Assembly: GCA_019914995.1 (NCBI GenBank)
Contig: CM034137.1
Span: 2,046,001 to 2,110,000, forward strand
Length of the DNA stretch: 64,000 bases
Source of the DNA: Acanthochlamys bracteata
Taxonomy: Eukaryota > Streptophyta > Magnoliopsida > Pandanales > Velloziaceae
Direction of reading: 5' to 3'
This document shows, in pieces, positions 1-13,776 of this stretch. Under the pieces are notes generated by a model, which was not told the DNA's origin, made no database searches, and saw nothing but the letters and a program-made list of their open reading frames with translations. How positions within the stretch are numbered: position 1 is the stretch's first letter; each line of letters begins with the position of its first letter. The translations under genes and the position numbers were made by a program.

Positions 1-151
1 TCTAGGTCAGAAAGTAGCAGTTTAAGCGAAATCTTTGGATTTTTTTTCTCAACATCAATAAAAGGACTTGTCAACTAACGAGATGTCTTCTAGCTCAATC
101 TCTGCAAACTTATTGGAGGCTAGCTCTTTGCAGTAGCTTCAGGCTTCATTA

Positions 152-1831
152 ATGAAGATAATCCTCACAAACATTCTTCTTCCCTACTTCATCTTCCTCT
201 CATCTGTATCAGCTTCAGTATTACTCTCCAATGAAGACTACACAAGTTTTGTGACATGTCTTTCTTTGTACTCTCCATCTTCTACCAACATCTCCCAACT
301 TATATATACACCAAATAGCAACCCTTCCTACTCAATTCTGCTCAACTCTTCGATACAAAACCTTGTGTTCACTTCTCCTACAACCCCAAAGCCTTCCATT
401 ATCATCTACCCTAAAGATGAATCCCATGTCCAAGCTTCAGTTATCTGCGGTAAAGAAAACAACCTCTCTATCAGAGTCAGAAGCGGAGGTCATGACTATG
501 AAGGTCTATCATACCGATCACTCCTTCCAGACCCATTTGCCATGGTCGATTTATCTAACCTTCGTTTGATTACTATTGATGTCGAGAGTGGGACAGCTTG
601 GGTTGAGTCTGGCGCCACACTCGGTGAACTATACTATGCAATTGCGAAGAAGAGCTCACTGCTAGGCTTCCCTGCAGGAACCTGTCCCACTGTTTGTGTT
701 GGTGGGCATATAAGTGGCGGCGGCTTCGGACCGTTGATAAGAAGATTTGGGCTTGCTGCTGATCATGTTTTAGATGTTAAGCTTGTTGATGTGAACGGAA
801 GGTTGTTAGATAGAGGATCAATGGGTGAAGATCTCTTCTGGGCCATCAGAGGTGGCGGAGCAGCAAGTTTTGGTGTGATACTGTCATGGAAGCTTGAACT
901 TGTACCAGTTCCTTCTTCTCTTAGTGTCTTCACTGTTCGCGAAAACCTGAAACAAAGAGCCATTGATCTTGTTAACAAATGGCAGACCATTGGACATAAG
1001 CTTCATCATGACATATTCCTTAAAGTAGATATTGAAGCTACTGCAGATGTTTCGAAAAGAAGAGTTGAAGCTGTATTCAAATCTCTGTTTTTCGGTTCTT
1101 GTGTTAAATTGCTGCAGATGATGAAATAAAGCTTCCCGGAGCTTCATCTGGAGTTGGAAGATTGCAAGCAGATGAGTTGGGTTCAGGCCATGATGTAGTT
1201 TGGTGGATATAAAAATGGAGAAGGTATTGAAATTTTGCTGAACAGAACACTGCAACCAAAAGACCACTACAAGGGAAAATCCGATTATCTGACAGAATTG
1301 ATTCCGGATGCTGGTTGGGAGAACATTTGGGACAAGTTCATCGAAGATGGAGCAGGGTCTATGTACATAGACCCTCATGGAGGGAGAATGAGTGAAATAC
1401 CAGAGTCTGCAATTCCTTTCCCGCATAGGAATGGAACTTTATACAACATCCAGTATTTCGTGACATGGGGAAGGGATGGAAACGGTACAGGTGAGAAACA
1501 GTTGAGTTGGATCAACGGCGTCTATAAGGAGATGAGTCAATATGTTTCTAAGAATCCTAGAAGTGCTTACTTGAACTACAAGGATTTAGACTTGGGTTGG
1601 CATGAAAAGGGCAGGAGAACTAGCTTCTTGAAAGCTAAAATCTGGGGTGAGAAGTACTTCAAGGGTAACTTCAAGAGATTAGCAAGAGTAAAGGGAGTGG
1701 TTGATCCTGTAAACTTCTTCTGGAATGAACAGAGTACAACACCTCTGTTTGCCCAGAAGCAGAAGAAAGATTTGATGTCGATTGGTTTCAAGAGACCAAA
1801 TATTGAATCTGAAGTTGATTTGACAACCTAA
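152..1831 (+). pseudogene. Berberine-bridge-enzyme-like FAD-linked oxidase, interrupted by two in-frame stops
   Basis: One frame runs from the ATG at 152 to the stop at 1829-1831 (559 sense positions), close to the 520-560 aa of BBE-like oxidases, which usually lack introns. The start gives a secretory signal peptide (about residues 1-22). The FAD-binding domain shows RSGGHDYEGLSY, with the family's flavin-linking His at 114, and GTCPTVCVGGHISGGGFG, with the second flavin-linking Cys at 178. The C-terminal BBE motif DPVNFFWNEQS is near the end. The frame is broken by TAA at 1127-1129 and TAG at 1196-1198. Recognisable BBE sequence (SFPEL, SWVQAMM, then FGGYKNGEG) continues in the same frame between and after them, so there is no frameshift. 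Members oxidise alkaloids, monolignols or oligosaccharides in the wall or vacuole; which substrate applies here cannot be told. A pseudogene is the simplest reading; assembly error is the alternative. Confidence 0.9.
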
Positions 1832-3175
1832 AAATATAATATCAAAATCAACTGAATGCTTAGAGACACTATATGAGCTTGCACTGACATGTACAAATTA
1901 AGTTGAACACACCCGAGTGTATTATATGTAGAGATTCTTTTGATGAAGAGAAAACCACCAGCATTGTCATTAATGAGCCATTTGGTATTCTATTATAAAA
2001 AAGCTTTTATTAATTTTTATTCGATATTCTTTAATAAATTTTTTATAATAATTTATAATTTTTTTTATTATTTATTTTTAAAATTAATAATAAAACTCGT
2101 TTATAAAAATAAAATAAAATATTTTTCGTTCAAACCGTCCCTAAAAATATTGTTGAAACTATAGTTAAGAAGAATCAACCAACGATCTGGCCCACGCACT
2201 TCATAGTTTAGCATCAGCTTCTCCATAATCATGCCCCGTAATAATTAGGTATCATGTTTGTTATGGTGCAGGCTTTAGTGACAAATAAGTACTAGCAACG
2301 ATTGTAGCTGAACCGGGAAAGATCCTGGTACAAGAATTCTCTTCTTATGAAAAAAATCTCCTTCTGCCATTGCCCAACACCTCTTTCACTGCTCTGAACT
2401 ATTCCTTCTCGTTCGAAGCCTCGCATGGTTCACCTCATTCACCTGTTCATGCTCAGTGGCAATGGCTGCAATGGATCATGATGTTGTTGTTCGGGGTGCT
2501 GAGTCTGCTCACATCACATTTTAGTCAATTGAATTGAACGGTTGCCCGGTGGCAATACTTCAATTGCCTTGGAGAATGTTTCCTTCGTGGTAATTCTTCT
2601 ATTTTCTTCTTCACCTTCACTCCCAACAATTTCTTCAATGTATCGATGATTCTGATTTGATTTTTTTTTTCTCTCTCGTTGATAGATCGATCTTAATAGA
2701 AGAAAAATTTTCGTGCTCTGAGGATTCTGTTCATGATGGTTTTTTTTTCACTTATCATTGATTGTTCTCTAGTTTAGTTGCTTGATGGGAGATTGAAATG
2801 TCGCTTAGTTTCGATTTTTCTCGTTGATAGATATTATGGACGACAGGAGTTTTTGCTCGGGCGGCAATGCTTGATCGGACAGTCAGTGGTGATGAGATGA
2901 GTGATTTGGATGAAATAGAAGAAGAGGAAATAGTAGAGATTAATTACCGTCAACAATTGAAGCTTGTAACGAGCTGGGTAGGAGGTTTAGTTACTCTCAA
3001 TTGAGTGCCATGACTTGTGGATTCAGTGACGCTAACTGTTTAGGAGAGAGACCAAATCCGATGACAGTAAAGCTTTCCGTGGCTTGTTCTTTGCTCGGAA
3101 ACTGAGCAGTGATGCAGTTGCATTGTTGAGTATTGGGATATTGTCTACCCCAGCCACCAACATTAAAATGTTTTA
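1832..3175. other. Intergenic, no gene recognised
   Basis: About 1985-2165 is a very AT-rich block with long A and T runs, probably MITE debris. From 2170 to 3175 base composition is more balanced. Short open stretches such as 2841-3000 contain an acidic run (DEIEEEEI-like) but no domain I can name. These could be exons or 5' leader of a gene ending near 3445, but no convincing joined reading frame was found. Confidence 0.5.
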
Positions 3176-3445
3176 TTGGATCGATTTGCCTGCTTTTTAA
3201 TCTGTGATGATAATGCTGTTTATGTCAACAACGATCGCCAGGAACAGGTTTTGGTTATAACTGATGATAATGTCAGAAAGCATCCAAATGTGGCGAAATT
3301 CATTGGATGCCGTCGAGACATGACAACCCAGACTGTTGTGTACTATTTTGATGTGGCGGACGTTTTGCAGAATCTGATTCCCAAGGTGCATACTGGATCG
3401 CTGCTGCCCATTTTGTTCGAGTCACTGCCTTTGATTATATTTTAG
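3176..3445 (+). CDS. Unrecognised open reading frame of about 89 codons, possibly an exon or gene relic
   Basis: The stretch has protein-like composition with the core VLVITDDNVRKHPNVAKFIG and then VVYYFDVADVLQNLIPK, and no low-complexity sequence. A possible splice donor (AAG|GTGCAT) follows the PK codons near 3387-3390, so the frame beyond it may be intron. The frame begins at a TTG, not an ATG, which argues for an internal exon or a remnant, not a complete gene. I do not recognise the family and assign no function. Nothing nearby on this strand clearly supplies flanking exons. Confidence 0.25.
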   Translation: MDRFACFLICDDNAVYVNNDRQEQVLVITDDNVRKHPNVAKFIGCRRDMTTQTVVYYFDVADVLQNLIPKVHTGSLLPILFESLPLIIF

Positions 3446-4482
3446 GATGTCAATGCTTCAAGATAGTATCTTGACTTATATTAATGTTATCATTCTCTAG
3501 AACAGATGACTATACTTGGAGGAGGAGGATGAACATATCTCACCAGGTTGCTGATCTGCTTATAATCTGCACTCTATGACTCCTATTATTGTCTGCAACC
3601 TAAAACCTAATAGCATTTTGTAGACCAGGTTATTTCTTCTCTCACCTGCTGCTTTGACAATGCTAGCATGTGTTTTGTTAGCTTCTAGATTTACAATCTA
3701 GTATATCTCTTTTGTAGGAATGCAATGTTGCAGTGTTTGGTTTTTCTATGGCATCTGGTGGGCTTTTTGGTGAACCCTATTATCCAATTTTCCTGAGACT
3801 TAACATCTCTTCAATCTTCTTGCTGAGAAGTCATTGACAAGTTTGGAAAGACAGTACTGTTAGTGTTTCTTTTCTAATAACCCAATGACAAATGTTATTG
3901 TTCATTGCTGTAAATGAAATCAGAAATTTTCTGTCAATAGGTGGTTGGACAGATCACTAACTTATAGAAAGTACAACTCTTTTGTTTACATAGTGCATTT
4001 AGTATTGACACATCCCTTTTTTTGGTATCTATTGCCATGAACAGTAGCAATTTATTAAGATAATAGACAAAACATCTAATTGCAATAGTCTTTCATTATT
4101 TCATTATTGCACTAGTCTTGCAATAGTTTTTCATTAAGGGAAAACAAGTAACTCTCGGAACCAAAACCTTCCTCATTTTCTAAGTGCTTCTGAGAAATGT
4201 TGAATCTGACATTTCATTTACCATAAACAACAGCCTTTGAACATAGTTTCTAATTATACTGAAATCTACTTTTGAATGCTACTTAGCATGAAAAGCTTCA
4301 TTCATATGTTTTAGAAAAACTTAAATCTGAATATTTTTCTGTATACAACTTTCGCATAAATGCTTTTTGTAGCATATTATACATGTTTTATATCTGCATG
4401 AAAATAACAAATTATATTCTCGTATTGCATGTATGATGCACATGGCCCCACATAAATATTTCTTTGCCCCTGGATGAACTAG

Positions 4483-4576
4483 CATTTGGAAAAGCAGTAG
4501 CATTATATGTAGGTTGTTGAAGCTATTGACATTTGGAAAAGCAGTAGCAGTATATGTAGGATGTTGAAGCTATTTT
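4483..4576. repeat. 47-bp tandem duplication
   Basis: Two adjacent copies begin with CATTTGGAAAAGCAGTAGCA at 4483 and 4530 and end with TTGAAGCTATT. They differ at only a few bases, so the duplication is recent relative to the surrounding sequence. It lies in noncoding DNA. Confidence 0.85.
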
Positions 4577-5247
4577 TTGCTTTTATTTGATATTTAGCGA
4601 TTCTGATATTTAACTGAACTTGGCATTTAAAAAGCAGCATAGTTTCGTGAAGCTATTATGTTCTCGCTTTTCTGGATGATACCTTACTTCCTAGTGATTG
4701 AATTAGCTGTGCACTGGAGACTCAAGTTGTGCGAAATTGAGTGCTTTCTGCTTATTGTAGTTGTTGTGATTTTTTAGCTGCTAGATGTAACATACATTAG
4801 CATAAAGGAACTATAAGAACGTAGAATGGAATTCTAAACAAAATCTGATTTTTAATCTGCTTATTATAGAAGTAAGATGTTTGGCGTAGTTGCCGGGAAA
4901 GTCTTTTGGAAACTCTGTTAGTCAGACTTTTTGCAAGCTCAGTAATTTTATTGTTATGATGAAATGTTTTCTGGTACTTGATCTTAAATCATATAGTTGG
5001 CAGGCATTCTCAATCCTATCATAGTCTGTTATAGTTTGGGTACTTTGCTTTTGTCATCATTAAAAGGTGATGGAAAATTTACTTGGAGGTCAAGACCAAG
5101 AATCTTATGCAAGAGAAATTCATATATGATGGGGGGCTTCCCAATTGAAAGATGGCAATGCACTTGTGAAGTTATTCAGCTAATGTATAAACATGATCTT
5201 TAAAGGGTGGACTCCACATCCAAATTCAGGAGGTAGTAAAGTATTTA

Positions 5248-5475
5248 GGGGGTGTTTGGCCTTGCACTATCTTCATTTTATAAAAGCTTTCATATTTTTC
5301 AGTATTTTGAAAACAAATTAAAAAGTTTTGAGAAGTACATTTAATTGTATATCGTAAAATCTTTGTATATATAATTTTTATTTTTTAAATTAGAAAAATT
5401 AAAATTCGTTTTTCGAAAAGCTTCAAAATAAACTTTATTTGCTTTTTATTTGAAGTACTCCAAAACTTCCTCTTA
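5248..5475. repeat. AT-rich MITE-like element, 'GTTTGG-end' family
   Basis: It begins GGGGGTGTTTGGCCTTGCA and has an AT-rich core containing TATATCGTAAAAT. The right end, near CTCCAAAACTTCC, is an imperfect inverse of the left. The element at about 48471-48680 has the same start (GGGGACGTTTGGCATTGCG) and the same core word. The boundaries are approximate. Confidence 0.5.
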
Positions 5476-6127
5476 AAGTCTCTTCACTAACTGTCAATGG
5501 TGGTGTTCTCTGTTATAGTGCATCTATGAGCAGCACTCATGAATTGATATTCTGGAGCTTTTAAGCTCTACTTATATGTGCGACTCTTGATGTTGATGTC
5601 AACCTTCGTGTACCAATTGTTCCCTGGAAGACTTTTGTTGATTGGAATTAGCAAGTAAATTTTCAGCACATAGTTGAGTTTTACAGCTACGCCAGCTTAA
5701 CAAAGTTCTCAAGTAAACTCTCACCGTTCAGTGCCCAGCTAATATTTTCACTTTGTTCAGGTCTAACCAAAACAAGCAAAATCAAAACAAGAAAGAAAAA
5801 GCGCATGGTGAGATCAACGAGCTAAGAAAATCACTTCCAATAGCTGGTTATCATTAAAAAAAACCTTTCTTGAATTATAAAGATGTCTCAGATCAACATT
5901 CACGGAAAAAGTTATCAAGCAAAAGTTCCTAAGTTCCTATACTCCATAGAGAGTGCATTTTTCTCATATGCTTTTTAACCATTCTTAGTTGTGCCACAGG
6001 TTTCCATTCATACATCAGCCAGGAAGCAAGCACATAAAGTTTCATTATGTATTTCATAAATTAACCAAAAACATGAATTCATTGAGTGAAAAAGTCAGAG
6101 TTCTATACACATTAGCATATATGAACA

Positions 6128-7723
<1,596 letters not shown>

Positions 7724-8603
7724 TATGTGAAGTAATCTAGTACAAGAATGTGTATTACAGCCAAAACAGTCATATCTAGGCTTCAATTTGGCTTCAAGTT
7801 TTAATCCGTGCTTCTTTCGCAAATATATATCTGGTATTTCCTTGTGGATTTCTAAAAATATAGAATTAGGCTCTATCTATAAAGAGCCAGTGGGATCATA
7901 TACTACAGGAGGATTAATAAAGAATCTCTGATGTCAGATGTTTGCGGAAAGTAATTAAATCTCATTCACAAAAACAACGGAATATCTAATTTATCTCAAG
8001 AGTTGCTAATCTCATGCAAAAAAAGAAAAAAAGAAAAAGAAAATTGTTATCTAAACAATCAACTGATCTTCCAACTTGATCATTCCCCCAAAGGGCCAAA
8101 ATTACAGAAATTAATTAGTACCTTTCTTCGTTCATCAGAGCTTCCAAATTTCCAAGTTCCATATTAATACATTCTAAGTTCATATTAACATCAGTATATA
8201 GAGTCCTATTCCAATATCACATAAAAAACTGATGTAAGATGCCAAAACAATTTCCCAAATCCGTAAGCATCCAAATGAAACAACTCAAAAATATCTTCAA
8301 AACAAAAAAGCATCTGATTATTAATACCTAATCCTTCAATTAATAATCCTTCGATAGTGATAGAGAAGAGAAAGGCTTCTTTCCTACTTCACTCTCTTCA
8401 CATTGCAGAGAAGAAGCGTAGAGAAGAACACCGAATTATCCTCTTTATTTTATCTCTTTTCCGTTATAAATTATAAAAAGGGTATAATGGTCATTAACTT
8501 TCCAATAACGCCGTCACTTTATAATGATAGTAACGCTCCGTTTTTACAAAATCAAACTCAACTGTCCTCTAGCTTACTTTCTTTGTTTGTTTATTGCTTC
8601 ACC
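7724..8603. other. Intergenic between DHAR (-) and the aminotransferase pseudogene (+)
   Basis: This is the divergent promoter region for the DHAR gene and, formerly, the plus-strand aminotransferase. It is AT-rich. I recognise no coding sequence. Confidence 0.5.
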
Positions 8604-10244
8604 ATGTTGAACACTTCAACAGCGGCGAAGCGCACGATGGTGGCTTGAGCAAGTGAATCACTACCGCTAATCGATCGGCGACGGTTGCCGGAGCTCGGTG
8701 GATGTTACGGGCCCATGTCGAGCCTGTACCCGAAGACTCAATTCTTGGCGTCACTGAAGCGTTCCTTGCTGATCCAAGCCCGGATATAGGTTGCTGATCC
8801 AAGAAATGCTTGTTTTGCATTTCTTTGGTTGTTGAAAAGATTGGCACTTTTTGTTAGTTAGACGGTGATCGAGTTTTATGTTTTGTTAGGGAGCTTACTG
8901 AGATGATAATGGGAAGCCGGCGGTCTAGATTGTGTCAGAGAAGCTGCACAAAGGATTGCTGAGATCTTGAACGTGTAAATATCTCTCAATGGTTTTATAA
9001 GTATTGAAATCTTCACAAAATTAGTTCCACAATTTTCTACTGTTTCATTGCTTTGCCTGAAATGCTGCAGAGCTCCTTTTTCTTCCCGCTAGTTTTGGAA
9101 ATTCAGATTTTGAACAATTTGAGCTACTTGTTGTGGCCGAGTTGAAATCACTTTTACAAGTTGAATCGGTTTTTGTAATGTGCATGTTTCAGTTGCCTGT
9201 GGAATCTTATGCTGATACCGGATATTATTGTTACTGATTCTATAAATCACATGTTTTGGAAATTATTAAAAGGGAGTAAACTACATTACATGGATAACTA
9301 AGATCATTTATGCTGTTGAAGCTGATTAAAAATTGATCAATAAGCATCTTTCTTGATTGGTTTCATTATGCACACACTTGACAAAGGAAATCTTTTCAGG
9401 GAGTACCTTCCAATGGAGGAAGTAATAAGATGGTAGAGGATTCACTGAAGCTAGCATACAGGGAAATTCTGAGTTCATCATGGACAAAAGATTTGCAGCA
9501 GTGTACGCTCGTTGAGGGCTTTTTGCTGACTTTCAGAAGCGTGTCTTGGCTGACTTTCAGATTTATATTCCTGTACCAACCTGGGCCAAGTGAGTTTGTG
9601 TTGGAAGCTGTCATTATAGCTTTTCTGTAGCTTTTTTATCCAACAAAAATCCATTATCAAACAGCTATGCACTGGAGTAACTTTGTATATTCTTCTTCTT
9701 ATAACGATTGAGATCAGTGTTGTTGTATAGTCATCATAAATTTTGTAGGGATGCTCGGGTTGCACAGAGGACTTTCCACTATTACCTTCCTGAAACAAGA
9801 GAGCTATATGCTGCTGCATTAATGGATGAAATTGAGGTAAAGTATGTCTTTACTTTCTATTTTCGCATTCCAAAGTAAACCTCAGAATCTGTATTTTAAA
9901 TTACTTAGTTTCCAAGTGCCGGATATCCACTACCACCACTTAAAACGAATGGTTAGACATTTCAGAAAAATGGAGCAAGTCAAGGTTTGGTTATAACCAT
10001 TAGTTATAGCGCACTGGAAGAGTCCATGCTATCGCTAAATATTTCAAAGACTTCAATTTCATCTTGTGAAACAGTTTTGTTAACTTAGAAGACACAACAA
10101 TTTAGTCTTGTTAAAGTTCCTGACAATCTTTACTTGAGGCTGTTGCTCAATAACTTTGACTTCTCCACCTAGTTGTGTTCCACCCTAGTCTCTTACTCTC
10201 CACAATTCCATTCTTTTCTTTCTATTGTTCATACTACCCGTGAA

Positions 10245-10405
10245 CACAGCTTTTACCAAGAGGCACTTCAGTATCTCGAGTGAGGCAAAGTAATGGCATA
10301 GGGGTTCCGTGCATTTTAGCAGATAGACAAGCGGGATGTAGTTCCACTACCGGAGAGAGTCCAGCCTATTAGTTGCAAGTGGGTTTTTAAGGTTAAATAC
10401 CAATG
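10245..10405 (+). mobile_element. Copia reverse-transcriptase fragment inside the aminotransferase pseudogene
   Basis: With frame changes the stretch reads as the start of a Ty1/Copia reverse transcriptase: a DVVPLPERVQPISCKWVFKV-like run at about 10335-10395, followed by KY. The DNA lines up with 36235-36395 in the sense Copia element, sharing AAGAGGCA and TTTTTAAGGTTAAATA. No LTRs are visible, so it is a small remnant in a former intron. Confidence 0.7.
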
Positions 10406-11784
10406 AGAGTCCACCTATTGCTCTATTGCTATCACCTGTTATGTTTACTATATATATCCTTCACATGTAAACCCTAGTTGTTTTCATCATTTATCTCATA
10501 TTCAATTATATTTATCATCAATTGTTTCACTCCTAATAATTAGCTATCAACTTGTACCGTTGACAGTCTTCTGTGTGAGGATGAAAAGCAGTGGTTGTGA
10601 AGAGTCAGCTGTAACAGATGCTAGACCAATGTACAGCAATCTAGCTGTTCATGGACATAGATAGTATCAATAATCGTCAGTGATCCAGATCTGAGGGAAT
10701 AATGCTGGAGGAGGTTGAGGTGGCTACTCAGGCGGTCATTGCTTTATGTGAATGTTCAGACTGTTCAGTATGACATATTATCCCATGTTACATTATAGGG
10801 CTGTTCCCACTGAAATGCACCTTAGGAGCTTGAGTGTATACTGAAGTCCTTAGGCATGGGCATTTAGTGTTATGCAGCTACTCCCATCAAATTGAAACTC
10901 AAAAGCTAGATGCTTGAGAAAAAGAGTGAAACTTTCTCTCTTGATTTTCTTGTAATTCAGAATCTACTTGTGAGTTGCCTATCCAGTATCCACCTACATA
11001 ATATTTTTCTTTTCTGGATGGTGATTGGAACTTGATAAATGCAGCAGTTAGTGAATGCATACGACACTCCACGTACAAGAATTATATTCTTGCCAATCTT
11101 GGAAGTAGTAGTTTTTCTGCTCAACATGATTTCTATTACAGGTTATGGCTGATCGTATCATTGGAATACGAACTGCTCTCAGGGAGAAACTTGAAATTTG
11201 AGGTTTACCACTATCTTGGAAGCACATCACAAATCAGGTCTGGTTGCATTTATTTCTCTAAAGTTAAAGTTGTTTTGTTACAGGGATTACTGCTGAAAGC
11301 AGATAACAATGATGCATATTCACCACCAATCCTCTTTCCATTAAACAATTACGTGCACATGCATTGATCTATATGAATACTATATCTCTCAACTTGTGCT
11401 AGTTAAGTGCTATTCTTCATTTTTGTGGCCATAAAGCAAAAGGTTCTGATAGTTGGATAGACTAAACTACTTCTTGAGTGGCTGTAGTTGCTTATCGAGC
11501 ATTTGATTTATCGTGATTATAGAATGTCATATATAAATTTGTATATTTTGGACTATGCTACCTAGAGCCACCGTCAAAAGGGAATGTTGTCTTGATGTAC
11601 ACTTCCAGACATATAACATATTGGCCTAATCAGGTCATCTAGATGAATATACACACAAGCAGATGAATATCAGCCAGCTTAGATGTTTCATGTGAGCATA
11701 TGAGCTGAATAATTCATACGAGACAATTAGAGAGTGATATTGCATTTTGGTGAGAGTTGTTATTTCAAGAACTTATATTAGATA

Positions 11785-11993
11785 AGGTCTAGTTTACCAA
11801 CACACAAAACTCACTTTTAGAATAAAATAAAAAAATATTTTAAAAAAATCAAAAATTTATTTTTAAAAAATTAATTTTAAAATTCACTTTTAATACAAAA
11901 TAGATATAAATTTTTTTATTAAATATTTTTATTTTTTATTTTTTAAACTCACTTTCAAAAAAGTGAGTTTAGTTTAAGGTAAACATGCCCTAA
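11785..11993. repeat. MITE-like element with ACTCACTTT inverted ends
   Basis: The left side has AGTTTACC and AACTCACTTTTA. The right side has AAAGTGAGTTTAGTTTAAGG and GGTAAACATGCCC, the inverse of the left. The core is almost pure A and T. It lies in an intron-like gap of the aminotransferase pseudogene. Its ends differ from those of the GTTTGG-end family. Confidence 0.6.
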
Positions 11994-12690
11994 GTAAAAG
12001 AGTTTATTACCTTTGGTATAACAGGTTGTGCTGCATGCATGATACATTTGACGTTTTCCACATAGTAGGTTGGATTATGGAATCCCCTACGTTTTTAGCA
12101 ATGAATTTTGTACTTAGATCCCAAGCTCGAACTTATTCCATGTAGCACTGGATGCTTGCTGAATAACCTTCATTGTAGCAAGTAGGTTTGGAGCTCCTGG
12201 AATACAACAATAGCTACTTCAAACATGTGAGCACCTAGTTTACCACTTTCTGTTACTGGAGACGAAGTACCCATCACTCCATTCTGCATGTTTGCCATTG
12301 ACCACTCTCCTAGTAGGTTCTTGATCATTCTTTTAGACATTGTTTTTTTTTTTTTTTGTTTTTTGTTCAAATATTGATTTTACAAGCTGCTTGTTTCGGA
12401 ACTTGTACTGATTGTTTCTCATATGTTTGATTACCTACCAGATTGGGATGTTTTGCTAAGCCTCCAGAGCAGGCTGATTGTTTGACAAATGAATTTCATA
12501 TCAACATGACCCGGAATGGCCAAAGCAGGTAAGTATCTTCAAGTTCTTTTCACCCCTTCTCAATTTTTTGGGTGGATCCACTTTTTCAATCCTGATGTGT
12601 TTTTGCAGAGTTGCTCGTGTTACTGAGGCAATCTTGGCTATTTGGCTAATGCTACCCATGAAGTTACCAAATTCTCTTAGGAAGCAACCA

Positions 12691-13776
12691 CAAGGAAAAG
12701 AGCAATACAATTTTTTAATTAAAATAATGATCTTGATCAGACAAGGAACATGAGAGGCAGTAGAATAAAGCATTTTACTTACCCTAGTCTCTCGTCCCTT
12801 TTTGTTCAGGATCTTTTAAAAGGTTGACATGTTCACAGCTTCAGGTGTTCCTGAGACAAGAGTAAGAACAATGATAGTGTTCAAATTTCTTCTTTTGAAG
12901 ATTATCACAAAGCATTTTTGGAGATAGTACCCCAGGGCATTAAAAGCCTATTTATCAGTCATAATAAGGATGAATCTGAGGAATAGTTTTTCTCATGCAG
13001 ACTGCATAGTATTCAAGTGAAGCTTCTAAAAGTATGAATTGGATAAAGAGTACAAAATTTCTAATCTTTCTTTGAGATGAGTCACTCCTGTGTTCTATAT
13101 TTGTTGGTAAATCACATGGTAGGCTAGTATATAGCCATCATTAAGTCAAAGTATATATCCATCATCTGGCTGTTGACAACCGTTTGAAACAATTTCACAT
13201 TTTCTATACAGAGTAGAATCCAACCTTGCAGGTTTACTCAGACATTTGATGCCAATAACAGAACTGTATTTTAAATTTTCTCTTCAGATACTCGACAAGT
13301 TTAAGAGACTGATCAGGGTATCTACAGTGAGTGATCAAGAAGTTTAGCAGGTTAAACCAAATGCTTTGCTCTCTTAGACGCTTTAGTTTCCTGGAGAAAC
13401 AAATTTTGAATCACGAAGTTCACAGAAGCTGCAGGTCTCAAACCTGGAACCTTTACACAAGATCACTGTAGTCTCCATGTTTTAGACTTTCACTTTTTCC
13501 CCTTCTCCTTTTATTTGTTTGAGGACTGCGTGCTCTTGGAACTTGTATTACAGTTTATAAGATCAGTCCCGTACTAGTTCCTGCATGCAAGCCACATGAC
13601 AGGTCTTGCACCTTCAGCCTTTGGATGTAGATCCCTCAAGTAGTTTTGCTGCAAACTTGTCAAGGGTATATTGCTTTAACTAGAATAGAGTTACTTGGCA
13701 TGAGAGAGCAGTCTTTGAACGAGTGAAAGCTGCATTTTATATTTCGTGATGTTTCTGATCAAGAAACAATCAAGAC
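12691..13776. other. Intergenic, no gene recognised
   Basis: Between the last aminotransferase remnant and the 3' end of the PPR gene I see only short open stretches without family resemblance. Part below 13777 should be the 3' UTR of the PPR gene. Confidence 0.5.

Larger units (their letters stand above)
3446..6127. other. Intergenic, no gene recognised
   Basis: Ordinary AT-rich noncoding sequence with only short open stretches that show no family resemblance. It contains a 47-bp tandem duplication at 4483-4576 and an AT-rich MITE-like element at about 5248-5475. The right end reaches the terminal exon of the minus-strand DHAR gene, so its 3' UTR should lie just below 6128. Confidence 0.5.
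8604..12690 (+). pseudogene. Decayed aspartate aminotransferase (mitochondrial type) with exon-intron layout retained
   Basis: Pieces of plant aspartate aminotransferase occur in order on the plus strand. HVEPVPEDSILGVTEAFLAD lies at about 8710-8780. Remains of the DDNGKPAVLDCVREAAQRIA segment lie at 8890-8980. EYLP, KMVEDSLKLAYRE and a QIYIPVPTWAK-like end lie at 9400-9590. RDARVAQRTFHYYLPET lies at 9748-9835. LLCEDEKQ, ARPMYSNLAVHGH and VSIIVSDPDLRE lie at 10565-10720. VMADRIIGIRTALREKLE lies at 11138-11200, LTNEFHINMTRNGQ at 12475-12530, and GNLGYLANATHEVTK at 12630-12682. Intron-like AT-rich gaps with splice-like borders separate them. Frames shift between and within pieces, several stops occur (the N-terminal frame stops at 8646-8648), and I did not find the exons that should carry the NPTG motif and the PLP-binding lysine. 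It is therefore a non-processed, inactive copy. The living enzyme exchanges amino groups between aspartate and 2-oxoglutarate. Confidence 0.88.

Noticed and set aside
884..1426. 180-codon minus-strand frame over the BBE-like pseudogene
   Set aside because: It is the complement of clearly conserved BBE sequence and lacks family features.
1985..2165. 74-codon lysine- and phenylalanine-rich frame
   Set aside because: An artefact of A/T runs; no real coding signal.
8403..8648. 81-codon frame as an independent small gene
   Set aside because: Its end overlaps the presumed presequence of the aminotransferase pseudogene and the rest looks like leader sequence.
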